Positions 1-8,277 of a stretch of DNA of 37,468 nt are shown one piece after another. Source of the stretch: Chitinophagaceae bacterium (GTDB taxonomy: Bacteria > Bacteroidota > Bacteroidia > Chitinophagales > Chitinophagaceae); NCBI GenBank assembly GCA_947379895.1, contig CANCPA010000018.1:1-37468 (forward strand), given 5' to 3'. Both the position numbers and the translations under genes were made by a program. Each line of letters begins with the position of its first letter. Position 1 is the stretch's first letter. The notes beneath the pieces were generated by a model. That model had not been told where the DNA came from. It ran no database searches and saw only the letters and a program-made list of their open reading frames with translations.

Positions 1-456
1 GATAGTATTGCATCGGGCAGTAAACAAGATATTGCGGGCAAAGCAGTCATCGAAAAGTTGCAACTTCATCATATTGAAACAGCCCACTACCATATTATTC
101 CGGATGAATTTGAGCGCATTCAAGCTACAGCCAAACAACTAAGTATTGAAGGATTTCACCTTATATTATTCTGTGGTGGCACAGGGTTATCGCCTAGAGA
201 CGTAACTCCTGAGGCTATTGCTCCATTATTAGATAGGACAATTCCTGGAATTATGGAAGCGGCACGAAGCTATGGACAGGAACGTACACCCTTTGCCATG
301 CTATCTCGGGGAGTTGCTGGTTTTATTGGGAATAGTTTAGTAATTACTTTACCCGGTTCTACAAAAGGAGCGGTAGAAACAATGGATGCATTATTTCCTT
401 ATGTACTACATTTATTTAAGGTCGCAGAAGGAATGAGGCACGAGGAGAGTGAGTGA
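1..456 (+). CDS. MogA/MoaB-fold molybdopterin biosynthesis protein, C-terminal part
   Basis: The frame is open from the first base of the window, so the start lies outside. The visible 151 residues match the MogA/MoaB fold, which binds molybdopterin and in MogA adenylylates it before molybdate insertion. Seen: an opening DSIASGSKQD segment like the family's SD(S/T)xxxGxxxD motif, the glycine-rich GGTGLSPRDVTPEA motif, and SRGVAGFIGNSLVITLPGS, matching the SRxxAGxxGxxLxxNLPGSP motif. The C-terminus continues past the core fold with a short charged tail. In Bacteroidota this domain is often fused behind MoaC, so this may be the second half of a MoaC-MoaB protein; the window cannot show this. 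The domain call is secure, while the choice between MogA, MoaB and a fusion is open. Confidence 0.88.
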   Translation, partial: DSIASGSKQDIAGKAVIEKLQLHHIETAHYHIIPDEFERIQATAKQLSIEGFHLILFCGGTGLSPRDVTPEAIAPLLDRTIPGIMEAARSYGQERTPFAMLSRGVAGFIGNSLVITLPGSTKGAVETMDALFPYVLHLFKVAEGMRHEESE

Positions 457-1166
457 TGAATAGTATTTTGTAAAGATATTCACGCTTTATTGAGAATTCT
501 TACTGAACAATGTTCCTATCCTATTTTCGTGTCTAATAAATGAGTCATATTTCAATACAATTTTTTCATTTCTTTCATTTTTTTAGTAAATCCGTATGTC
601 GCCATTAATTTTATATAAAGAGCTAAGACTGTCCTTATGTTCTTTGCTGTCAAAATCAAAATGTCTAATAATAAGTTTGTCAGTAATTGTTATTGTTGAA
701 GCATGGTCAGCAGCCATAAGTTTTCCTTGAAAGCGAATTGAAAATCCTTCTAAAGATTCTTCATTTTCAGGTTGAGGCTAGACGAAGGTTACTACAGACT
801 TACAACTGAAAATAAAGTGAGAAATAACAAGAATTAAAATTTGAATCGCATTTTTGCATAATAGTATTTTTAAATATAAAATTTTTAGGACATAACCTGA
901 TAATCGACTTGAGTATCAGGTAACTCTCTAACTCTTTTTCAGTCGTATATACAGTAAAAATTACTGCCGATCCAGATTCCTTTTCCTATAACGAACACTT
1001 CTACTATGGTTTTTATTGTTTATAAAAGTTAGAACACTTTTTTGATTACTCAATTATTTAAAAATCATTTCAACGGGCGTTTTGAAATTTGTTTGTATGT
1101 AAAGAATTATAATTTAATATCGTATAATTAAGAAACTGCAAGTACACTTAATTTTACTAAATTTCA
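457..1166. other. 710-bp gene-poor gap with decayed minus-strand coding remnants
   Basis: No intact gene is visible here. On the minus strand, 583-859 reads as a broken lipoprotein gene (separate entry). Upstream of it on the same strand, roughly 860-990, another frame stays open for about 50 codons with protein-like composition (including AVIFTVYTTEKELE) but has no ATG start and no recognisable family. Together these suggest an eroded minus-strand gene or operon. The rest is AT-rich sequence without repeats or a clear terminator. Confidence 0.4.
583..859 (-). pseudogene. decayed small lipoprotein gene
   Basis: Read on the minus strand, a lipoprotein-like signal peptide (QILILVISHFIFSCKS, lipobox FSC) is followed by about 64 residues ending at a TAA at 583-585. 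Two lesions break the gene. The ATG at 857-859 is out of frame with the signal peptide, and deleting one A from the following A5 run would restore frame. An in-frame TAG lies at 778-780, just after the lipobox. The downstream part (EGFSIRFQGKLMAADHAS, then TITITDKLIIRHFDF) looks like a real beta-rich domain, but I do not recognise the family. Alternative: a short ORF starting after the TAG, although no ATG is well placed for that. Confidence 0.42.
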
Positions 1167-1637
1167 TTATAACCTACTGTAAAAATTACCATTTATCGTC
1201 TTTTTATTGGAAGAGCTATCAACAATTGTTGTATTGTAAGACCCTGCAAATACAGTGTCTAATTTAGTAATTGTAATGACTCCAAAAGTAGAGGTTCTAT
1301 ACCTTTCACCACCAACAACAACTGAAAAAGAGAGACTTCTCGTATTGCTACTATCTCCACTCGAATAAACACCTACTTTTAAACCTTTCTGATTAGCGGC
1401 TTTTAAAGAGAAGTTAATCAAATTCAAATTTGAATTCGATCCACCTTGTCCTGAAAAAAGAAAATTTGTGCTATCAATCTTAGTAACTGATTGATAGGCT
1501 GTAAAATCGACCAATGAACCATCAATAGTCGCCTGATTTTTTCCCGCTTCTGTTGTCATTGAATCGCTGCTTTTAGTGCAAGAAAAACAAACGACCGCAA
1601 TGATAGCCACTAAAAGTGTATTTACTGTTTTGTTCAT
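1167..1637 (-). CDS. small lipoprotein of unknown function
   Basis: This is a 156-residue protein with a signal peptide (residues 1-19) ending in a lipobox, VVCFSC, so it is probably lipidated at Cys20 and anchored in the envelope. The mature part is rich in Ser, Thr, Asn and short beta strands, with phrases such as GSLVDFTAYQSV and GVITITKLDTVFAG. It resembles the many small Bacteroidota lipoproteins made of a single beta-sandwich that are annotated only as hypothetical. No catalytic motif is seen. It lies 67 bp downstream of the thioredoxin/TPR gene on the same strand and could share its transcript. A TACATTTC box near 1682-1689 on the minus strand resembles the phylum's -7 element, but I saw no convincing -33 partner. 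Confidence 0.75.
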   Translation of the reverse strand: MNKTVNTLLVAIIAVVCFSCTKSSDSMTTEAGKNQATIDGSLVDFTAYQSVTKIDSTNFLFSGQGGSNSNLNLINFSLKAANQKGLKVGVYSSGDSSNTRSLSFSVVVGGERYRTSTFGVITITKLDTVFAGSYNTTIVDSSSNKKTINGNFYSRL

Positions 1638-1704
1638 AATTGAAAAGTTTTGTTTGATGATTGATTGTTATTGCCCGTTGAAATGTATACCTCTGTTTAA
1701 ATGC

Positions 1705-2946
1705 CTATTCAGTCCAAGTCTTTTCACCTTTCTTCATTTTTCCAATTGTCTCCTGATAAGAGGTCTTGTCATTATCGGGAGCAAGTTTCAACACCTTCGT
1801 TTCAAAGTCAATTGCTTCTTGAGTCCTTCCTAGTTTATACAAAAGATTAGCATAAGTATCCATCACTGCAGGATCTTGCAAATTCGTACCACTAAATGAT
1901 TTTTTGCTCCATTTTAAAGCTTCTTTGAGTGTAGATTGGTCATCAATATGGTCAAATACATTCCAAGCAAATTCATTCAGTTGAGAACTAGTTGTAATTT
2001 TTGCCCCATAAACTTTCATAAAATATGAAATAGCAGTTTTATAATGTTTCCAGTCCTTTAATTCACTATACAGACTTACCTTTAGTATAGCAATTGCTTC
2101 TTTGGCCTGTTTAGGATATACTTTCTTAAGTCGTTCTTCTATAGTTTTGGTTAGCTTTTTATCACCTTTTACAGAAAATATCTTTTCAAATTCTTCATTA
2201 ACGATAATATCTACGATAAATGAATTTGCCTTCCCATTCCCTATCATTTCATCATACTTCCCTTGATTATTAAGCACTAATTTAAAACCTGTGTCAATGG
2301 TACTTCTGGTAATTTTATTAATAAAATCTACATTAGCTTTCGTAAACATCGAATTTTGTGTAGCAATGTAGGCTTTTGCATATTCGGAATAATCTTCGTT
2401 GAGTGACCATGCACTAATAGTTAACCTTCTTAAAAAAGCAGAATCGGACAATGACTTAGAAAACTTTTTCTTAATCACATAATATTGAGTAGATGGCATT
2501 AAAGATTCCTTACCTTTTTTCATAAATAAAGTATCGCCCATACTCCCCACAAAACGATGCACTAACTCTCCTTCTGAAGAGAAAATAAGATAAGTAGGGA
2601 ATACTTGAATTTTGTATTTTTTGTTAATAGCAGACGCATCTGCATAAAAGCTTTTCGTTTCTTCATTATCATCTTTTGTGCTATCAAGCTGAACTTTGAC
2701 ACAAATAAAGTTTTCATTATAAAACTGTCCTACCCTGTCGATTGTGAACACATTTTCAGACATATACTTACAAGGACCACACCAAGTAGCATAACAATCT
2801 ACAAACACATATTTTTGTGCTGCTTTAGCCTGAGACAAGATACTTTCCCAACTCTTGACATTTTCAAACTTGATGCCCTTGTGCGTAGTTTGGGCTTGCA
2901 TGAAAAAAGGAACAAGTAACATAAATACTAAACCTAACTTCTTCAT
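1705..2946 (-). CDS. secreted thioredoxin-fold protein with C-terminal TPR-like region
   Basis: The start is placed at the internal ATG at 2946, giving 413 residues. From there the protein opens with a normal signal peptide (MKKLGLVFMLLVPFFMQAQ), whereas the longer frame would add 16 basic residues in front. A thioredoxin domain covers about residues 25-150 with the active site WCGPC at Cys56/Cys59 and the cis-proline region VFPTYLIF. About 250 helical residues follow, and the end (DTYANLLYKLGRTQEAIDFETKVLKLAP) is TPR-like. The expected role is thiol-disulfide exchange in the periplasm, with the helical part binding a partner. The substrate cannot be told from sequence. The downstream neighbour on the same strand is a small lipoprotein. 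Confidence 0.85.
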   Translation of the reverse strand: MKKLGLVFMLLVPFFMQAQTTHKGIKFENVKSWESILSQAKAAQKYVFVDCYATWCGPCKYMSENVFTIDRVGQFYNENFICVKVQLDSTKDDNEETKSFYADASAINKKYKIQVFPTYLIFSSEGELVHRFVGSMGDTLFMKKGKESLMPSTQYYVIKKKFSKSLSDSAFLRRLTISAWSLNEDYSEYAKAYIATQNSMFTKANVDFINKITRSTIDTGFKLVLNNQGKYDEMIGNGKANSFIVDIIVNEEFEKIFSVKGDKKLTKTIEERLKKVYPKQAKEAIAILKVSLYSELKDWKHYKTAISYFMKVYGAKITTSSQLNEFAWNVFDHIDDQSTLKEALKWSKKSFSGTNLQDPAVMDTYANLLYKLGRTQEAIDFETKVLKLAPDNDKTSYQETIGKMKKGEKTWTE

Positions 2947-3504
2947 TTTGTTTTTTTTTATTGTTTTTCGCCTCAGTTTTAACGGCTTTAGCATTCCGTT
3001 ACTACTTTTATTAAGTGTAGCCCAACTAGATTTATGAATAATTGTGATTATAAATGATTTTCATTTTTACTCATCAATTTTGTTATATCTCAGGAATCTG
3101 ACTTTAAATTGACGAACTTTTTAACCCTGATTACGCAATAGGATATATTACAATTCACAACTACTTCAAACACAAACTTTTACTTGACTTGTTTGACTTC
3201 AACGTAATTTATTATGTTATCAGTCAAAAAATCTGTATAAAAACTTGTCTTTTTTGTGTTTCTGAATTTCATAACGAGTCTTGTCTATTGCGTAATCTGG
3301 GTTAAATTCGTAAAGACTCAATATGACACCCATTATGAAATGATTGCAAACTCTATATCTTTTAACAACCAATCTTATTACGCCCGCCTAAATCGGATTC
3401 TGGCGTACAGGCAGCAACGACAACTGCTCGTACTTTTCTTGAACCCTTTTTCCTAAAATGAACACTTGAATATTTACTTTTAAAGGAATAAAATGCTGTT
3501 TTTA
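2947..3504. other. 558-bp gap containing the MITE-like element
   Basis: There is no credible gene between the thioredoxin/TPR protein and the orphan sorting domain. Short frames here are low-complexity and start inside or beside the inverted-repeat element. Apart from the element at 3121-3305 I see only AT-rich sequence. The gap presumably carries the minus-strand promoter of the thioredoxin/TPR gene between about 2947 and 3050, but no clear -33/-7 pair stands out. Confidence 0.4.
3121..3305. mobile_element. MITE-like element with 21-bp terminal inverted repeats
   Basis: The sequence at 3121-3141 (starting TTAACCCTGATTACGCAAT) is matched by its reverse complement at 3285-3305 with one mismatch in 21 positions. 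The enclosed DNA is about 185 bp, AT-rich and non-coding. This is the architecture of a non-autonomous miniature inverted-repeat element derived from an insertion sequence. No clean target-site duplication was found next to the ends, and no transposase gene lies in the window. A transcription hairpin is unlikely because the arms are 143 bp apart. Confidence 0.5.
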
Positions 3505-3786
3505 TTATTCTTTAATAAATTGTTTTAGCGTTATTCCTACCCCCTTTATCACCAACAAATAACTTCCGTTTGCCAATTGATGGGTATTAATGGCTACAAG
3601 GTTATTACCTACTCCAAGCTTTTGTTTATTTTGAATCAATACCTTCCCTTTCATATCTGTTATAACAATAAGTACATTTTCTTCTATTTTACTATTTAAA
3701 GACGCAGATAAGGTTGCCTTTACAGGATTCGGATAAATTGATATTTGATAATTTTTAAATGGTAATATACAACTTACTCCTATCAA
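3505..3786 (-). pseudogene. orphan T9SS C-terminal sorting domain
   Basis: This 93-residue frame is essentially a bare type A T9SS sorting domain. It has the hallmark ISIYPNPVKATLSA opening, the central VITDMKGKVLIQ strand, and the closing LANGSYLLVIKG and FIKE. Such domains direct outer-membrane export only at the end of proteins that have already crossed the inner membrane through Sec. Here there is no signal peptide and no cargo, so the product could not follow that route. Its ATG overlaps the TGA of the upstream DUF975 gene (ATGA, 3783-3786), which could allow coupled translation. The likeliest reading is the 3' remnant left when a deletion removed the rest of a secreted protein gene. Confidence 0.6.
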
Positions 3787-4499
3787 GCAGGTTCTAGTTC
3801 CGTTACTGTTTTTATTGCTTTAGGCTTTATGTCATCATAAAATTTGGCAGAAGAAATGTACATCCAAACAAAACTCCATGAAAGTAACACATAGATTGAT
3901 GAAATAACTAGTTTACCATATATTGAATCCTCGAATGAAGTTAACTTTAAAATAGTAGCTTGGTCATGATTAATAGTAGCTATTGTGATCACAACTACTA
4001 AAACAAATACAAAGATTAAAGGAATTATTAAGAATGGTAATAATAATTTAAAATATTTCCATTTATTGCCATTCATCATTTCTTTACTCTTTTTTAAAGC
4101 AGACGCAACTCCGATTGCAGGTTCATCATTCAAGATACAAAATATCATTGAGTACGATAGTGCAGCCATGATTCCAGGCACAATTAACAAAACACTCCAT
4201 AATGCTATGTACAAAATCATTAAAGAATAGGCTACTAATGCCCTGATAAATTGCTTGAAACCTGAAAAAATCTGCTCTATTTTAGCTTCTTGATTTCTAG
4301 CAATAGATAGGAAAAATAATTGAAGGCCTAAAGTGAATGGTCCATCAATAATTAATACTGCGTAAGTACCCACTTTCGGTATAAAAGAAATTAAAGTTGT
4401 AATAAGATAATATATTAGAAAACTACCTACTACGAAGCCCCATTTACCTTTTAAAGACTCTTTTGCTTGACGGATTAACACTTTGTTTGTTGTTTGCAT
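3783..4499 (-). CDS. DUF975-family integral membrane protein
   Basis: A 238-residue polytopic membrane protein with about five or six hydrophobic segments. The family signatures are the N-terminal amphipathic stretch LIRQAKESLKGKWGFVVGSFL, the paired glycine/proline membrane turns (FIPKVGTYAVLIIDGPFTLGLQLFFL), and the conserved ALKKSKEMMNGNKWKYFKL block before the last helices. The biochemical role of DUF975 proteins is unknown; they sit in the cytoplasmic membrane. The gene is 67 bp downstream of the large repeat/cohesin protein on the same strand, and its stop overlaps the start of the orphan sorting domain. The end (VTELEPA) looks natural, so the overlap does not appear to have truncated it. 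Confidence 0.82.
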   Translation of the reverse strand: MQTTNKVLIRQAKESLKGKWGFVVGSFLIYYLITTLISFIPKVGTYAVLIIDGPFTLGLQLFFLSIARNQEAKIEQIFSGFKQFIRALVAYSLMILYIALWSVLLIVPGIMAALSYSMIFCILNDEPAIGVASALKKSKEMMNGNKWKYFKLLLPFLIIPLIFVFVLVVVITIATINHDQATILKLTSFEDSIYGKLVISSIYVLLSWSFVWMYISSAKFYDDIKPKAIKTVTELEPA

Positions 4500-4565
4500 T
4501 GTTTTATGTTTATGATAAAAAAAATAATACTTTTTTGTTTAAGTACGCTTAATAAATCAAACGTT

Positions 4566-6728
4566 TTAATCTTTCATGAATTTAATCAACTTGACAGTTC
4601 CTTCGGTTAATTGTAAGCGTAACTGATAAGTTCCTGAGGGGAGAGTGCCTACATGTATAGTAGGATTACTAGTACCTTTCAGGGATATTGACTTTATTAC
4701 CTTCCCCATAAGGTCTATAATCTCTATCTTACTCACCTGACTAGATTGGATACTGATTAGGTCTTTTGTAGGATTGGGATAGATACTAATGCTATTGTCT
4801 GCTATTAATTTATCTGTAATCGCCCCATTTAATTTAACGATGCCAATAGTATTATAATTAGCATCAAATGCACTGATAGCAGTGACGTCGGAAGAAAGAT
4901 TGATGACTTCATTACTTAAATATCCCTTCTTATCAAATACTAATTCAAATAGTACCGTACTATCGGGTAATGTTCTCGCTTCGCTTGAGGCATCTACCCA
5001 CAAGAATGGGAGTTTCCCCTCTGTTGTATAATCAGTATTATAATCAACATGTAAGTGATTATTTTCTACCGCTTTCAGCACTAATACATCACTATTAAAG
5101 TTTAGTGTGTATTGCATGCCCATGATATTTTTGAAGTTCTTAACCTTTATAGGAATACGAACTTCTGTTGTTGTAGCACTTAACTCAAGCCTATCATTAA
5201 ACAATTCGATGGGACGAGAAAAAGAGTTAGCACCTAGAATAGCTGCATTCCAATCGTAATTTACATCACCTAGTTTGATACCTATAAAACTCTTTCCAAC
5301 TTGATTCGCTTTAATCGACAAAATACGAATACTATCATAATAAGGAAAGGGTTTAGCAGGAATTGGAAAGGAATAGCTGCTGTCAACAAATGCCCATAAT
5401 CTATTGCCAGAAAACTTGGCAATATGTTTTAAAATTAAAGACTTAATTAAGGCAATATCAGTTCCATTTACTGTACCATCGTTGTTAACGTCGGCAGCAA
5501 TTAATTTAAAAGGAGAATTTAAGATTACCTTTTTCAAAATATGACTCTGAATAAGACTTATATCGGTTCCATTTACGCCATTTGCCACTAGCAAATCATT
5601 ACTTTTCGATGGCATAACCACGCAACTACTATCTGAAGAAATTTCCACACTATAATTACCATTAATACCTGTGCTAGTAGCGACTGCTCCATTAATGACA
5701 ATATTAGCCGTATTGACTGCATATAACAGCGGGTTAATTATACGACCATTCACAAAAAAGCTAGCAGCCATTGTTTTATTAAATGCCAGCATATTTGTGA
5801 TACTCCAAACACCATTATCATCCAAACTTCTAACATTTAAGTAATGATTCCCTTTTGATAAACTATTGATTTCAATATTATAAAGCACATTAGCACTCTC
5901 AGTTACAGGTGTAGTATTAAGTGAAATTGCATTTCCAAAGCCAGGATCAATATCTATAAAATATTCTGTTCTTTTAATGTTTGGCAACACCTCACTTCCT
6001 GCATAATAAAACAGACTAGCATTGGTAATACTCCAATTTTTATATGCATCCATACTTCTTATATACAACTGATGAATACCTTTACTCAAAGTAGAGATTT
6101 CAAGAGAGAAATTCAAATTATTGACATCTATATTTGAAGGGAAGAAAACAGCAGTAGCTTTTCCAAAACCGGGATCAACATCATAAAAATATTCAACCCG
6201 ATTAATTTTTGGCAGCGATAAACTACCCGAATTATAAAATAGTCTAGCATTAGTTACACTCCAAAGTCCGTTAGCATCTTTAGAACGTGTGTAAAATGTA
6301 TGCATCCCATTATTTAAAGCTGAAATATCGGGCAAGAAACTTAAAGTAGTATCGGTTGATGAAATATTTGGCACTGAAGCACCCTTTCCAAAACCGGGAT
6401 CAACATCAAAGAAATACTCAACCCGGTTCATCTTTGAAGGAGCGAGACTACCTGAATTATAAAATAATCTAGCGTTTGTTACACTCCACACCCCACTAGC
6501 ATCTTTAGAACGGGTGTAGAAAGTATGCATCCCATTATTTAACGAAGAAATATCGGGTAAGAAACTAACAGTTATATCTTTAGCAGGGGTAATTTGTACA
6601 GAAGTAGCCTTGCCAAAACCAGGATCTACATCAAAGAAGTACTCTACCTGTACTATATTTTGTGCCTTAGTAACAAACCCAAATAAACAGAAATAGAGGG
6701 CTATGGTTAGGAATAATTTTTTATTCAT
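4566..6728 (-). CDS. large secreted protein with four internal repeats, dockerin, cohesin-like domain and T9SS signal
   Basis: 720 residues. Residues 1-22 form a signal peptide ending VTKA. Four repeats of about 75 residues start near 28, 103, 178 and 254, each with the core VEYFFDVDPGFGK and a closing LFYNSGS-type strand; the first two are the most alike. A dockerin-like region lies at about 386-435, with NGTDISLIQSHILKK and the calcium-loop-like DVNNDGTVNGTDIALIKS. A cohesin-like beta-sandwich covers about 514-625 (IPIKVKNFKNIMGMQYTLNF). The last 75 residues are a type A T9SS sorting domain (SISIYPNPTKD to FMKD). The protein should be exported and anchored at the cell surface. Having dockerin and cohesin-like modules in one chain suggests an internal or protein-to-protein clasp, which is inference. 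Confidence 0.85.
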   Translation of the reverse strand: MNKKLFLTIALYFCLFGFVTKAQNIVQVEYFFDVDPGFGKATSVQITPAKDITVSFLPDISSLNNGMHTFYTRSKDASGVWSVTNARLFYNSGSLAPSKMNRVEYFFDVDPGFGKGASVPNISSTDTTLSFLPDISALNNGMHTFYTRSKDANGLWSVTNARLFYNSGSLSLPKINRVEYFYDVDPGFGKATAVFFPSNIDVNNLNFSLEISTLSKGIHQLYIRSMDAYKNWSITNASLFYYAGSEVLPNIKRTEYFIDIDPGFGNAISLNTTPVTESANVLYNIEINSLSKGNHYLNVRSLDDNGVWSITNMLAFNKTMAASFFVNGRIINPLLYAVNTANIVINGAVATSTGINGNYSVEISSDSSCVVMPSKSNDLLVANGVNGTDISLIQSHILKKVILNSPFKLIAADVNNDGTVNGTDIALIKSLILKHIAKFSGNRLWAFVDSSYSFPIPAKPFPYYDSIRILSIKANQVGKSFIGIKLGDVNYDWNAAILGANSFSRPIELFNDRLELSATTTEVRIPIKVKNFKNIMGMQYTLNFNSDVLVLKAVENNHLHVDYNTDYTTEGKLPFLWVDASSEARTLPDSTVLFELVFDKKGYLSNEVINLSSDVTAISAFDANYNTIGIVKLNGAITDKLIADNSISIYPNPTKDLISIQSSQVSKIEIIDLMGKVIKSISLKGTSNPTIHVGTLPSGTYQLRLQLTEGTVKLIKFMKD

Positions 6729-6773
6729 TAATAGTTATATTTGTGTCATTTTTTTTTCAAAAAAAGTATTAGA

Positions 6774-7811
6774 CTAATTATTGCTTCTAGTACTTAATGT
6801 CACTTTAATGACACCGCCTACAGAACTAGGTGCTGTTAACCGATAAATAGCAGGAATTGGAGGTTGAACAGCAAGCTTATAGGGGGTTCCTCCACCAAAA
6901 GCACCACAATCTTCGCCTGCTACACCCGCTGCAATCGCCACACTTCCTGCTTTTAATTGATATCCTGCATCTGCAGTCGTCGTACCATAACTATTACCCC
7001 CATTATTCATTACAGTAGACATATCTACACTAAACTTATTATTATTACCACCTGTAGTAGAATAAGTATTAACATTTCCATAGAAGTGCATATTATAACT
7101 TGGTGTGGAAAAAACATTATTCTTGATTACCCCGTCTGTAAAGTCATACACAGGTGTGTAAACAATATTATTCTGAAATAAACAATTGTGCACATTCCCG
7201 GCATAATTCATATTGCCACCACCAATAGTATTGTTAGAAATTGTTGCACTAGATTTGTCATCAACATTAATATAGCTGTTTGGGATAATATTGTTGCTAA
7301 TTAAATTATTGAGGCTTCCTTTTGGTACACCTCCAACACTTGCAGTGTATAGAGTAATTCCACCTTGCACATAACAGTTTTTTACTATTAGATATTGAAC
7401 TGCGGATCCATTGATAGATCCCATACAGTTACATCTTTGAATTAATATATAATATGCATTATTAATTACGACACCCTCATTATTTACCATGATTACACTA
7501 CTATCCGAACCTGTATTCATGGTAATGTTCTTTAGTTTAGGGATAGTTATAGCAGCTTGCAAGCCTGTATCTACACCAATAAAATCACCGATTCCAATTA
7601 GGACAAGTTTTTTGGTCATGATTAAAGTACCATAATCGCTAGTTGAAGGTTCGAAATGAAGGGTATCGCCCCTACTCGCACCATCGTGTGCTGCCTGCGC
7701 AGTTGTAAAATCTGCAGAGGTAATCAAGTTATTCACTCGCCAAATTTTGGCATTAGCAACAGTAATACTTAGTACAAAAAATGCAAGAAGTGAAAATGCT
7801 TTACAAAACAT
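6774..7811 (-). CDS. secreted right-handed beta-helix protein
   Basis: The start is placed at 7811 because that ATG begins a clean signal peptide (MFCKAFSLLAFFVLSITVANA), giving 345 residues; a start 12 codons upstream would put a cysteine-rich tail before it. The body has the Asn/Ser-rich, short-strand pattern of parallel beta-helix proteins: repeated lines such as VVINNAYYILIQRCN, YLIVKNCYVQGG, NLISNNIIPNSYINV and NCLFQNNIVYTPV. No pectate-lyase catalytic residues can be singled out. There is no T9SS domain at the C-terminus. The gene is 45 bp upstream of the repeat/dockerin/cohesin protein on the same strand, so the two surface proteins are probably co-expressed. Confidence 0.78.
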   Translation of the reverse strand: MFCKAFSLLAFFVLSITVANAKIWRVNNLITSADFTTAQAAHDGASRGDTLHFEPSTSDYGTLIMTKKLVLIGIGDFIGVDTGLQAAITIPKLKNITMNTGSDSSVIMVNNEGVVINNAYYILIQRCNCMGSINGSAVQYLIVKNCYVQGGITLYTASVGGVPKGSLNNLISNNIIPNSYINVDDKSSATISNNTIGGGNMNYAGNVHNCLFQNNIVYTPVYDFTDGVIKNNVFSTPSYNMHFYGNVNTYSTTGGNNNKFSVDMSTVMNNGGNSYGTTTADAGYQLKAGSVAIAAGVAGEDCGAFGGGTPYKLAVQPPIPAIYRLTAPSSVGGVIKVTLSTRSNN

Positions 7812-8132
7812 ATTTATGAATTTAATATTTACCCCACAACACGGCAAGGCTTTCGTAGCTAGTTTTAAAAAAGTGCAGCCAAACTTTTTATAATAAAAAA
7901 ATGTTTTGGTTAATATAGAATCTGTTGATGTTGAACTCTATCAAATTACTCCTATTTCATTTTTGATAAAAGAGATACGGTAGTAATCAGCATACATTAT
8001 CCTGATATCTATTAAATTAAAGTTTGATTATTTTTCGTTCTGTTCTAGGGGCTATAAATGTCAAAGTGTAGGTGCTTATTCTATTTGATTTAACTATAGC
8101 AAAGTTATAAGCATAGTACGATACAAAATATA

Positions 8133-8152
8133 CCTATAAGTAGGTGATTTTA
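8133..8152. promoter_or_regulatory. operator-like site 1, CCTA-N4-TAGG plus TGATTTTA
   Basis: CCTATAAGTAGG is a hyphenated dyad (CCTA and TAGG around four bases), followed directly by TGATTTTA. An almost identical arrangement recurs 54 bp downstream. A dyad repeated with a fixed flank upstream of a LuxR-type regulator suggests a binding site for that regulator or for one acting on the divergent operon. Confidence 0.45.
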
Positions 8153-8186
8153 CGACTTCAACTATTAAACCAAGCATTTTCAACCC

Positions 8187-8206
8187 CCTACATGTAGGTG
8201 ATTTTA
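8187..8206. promoter_or_regulatory. operator-like site 2, perfect palindrome CCTACATGTAGG plus TGATTTTA
   Basis: CCTACATGTAGG is a perfect 12-bp palindrome with the same CCTA-N4-TAGG frame as site 1 and the same TGATTTTA extension. The centres of the two sites are 54 bp apart, about five helical turns, so two bound dimers would sit on roughly the same DNA face. The site ends 71 bp before the start codon of the PAS-LuxR gene. Confidence 0.48.
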
Positions 8207-8277
8207 TTAAAAAAGTATAGTTTTTTAATAAAGTTTGATGAAGTTAATCATATATTCGAAAAATTAATATTTATCTA

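Larger units (their letters stand above)
7812..8277. other. 466-bp divergent control region
   Basis: This gap separates the minus-strand beta-helix operon from the plus-strand PAS-LuxR gene and must hold promoters for both. It contains two operator-like sites (8133-8152 and 8187-8206) and a half-site at 8069-8074. Just before the LuxR-type gene, positions 8227-8247 resemble the first codons of that gene (8286-8306), with 19 of 21 bases the same, as if the gene start had been duplicated. A box TATATTCG at 8251-8258 resembles the phylum's -7 element, but no -33 element lies at the normal distance. Confidence 0.5.

Noticed and set aside
3256-3456. 66-residue plus-strand frame
   Set aside because: It begins inside the MITE-like element, has no family resemblance and no promoter.
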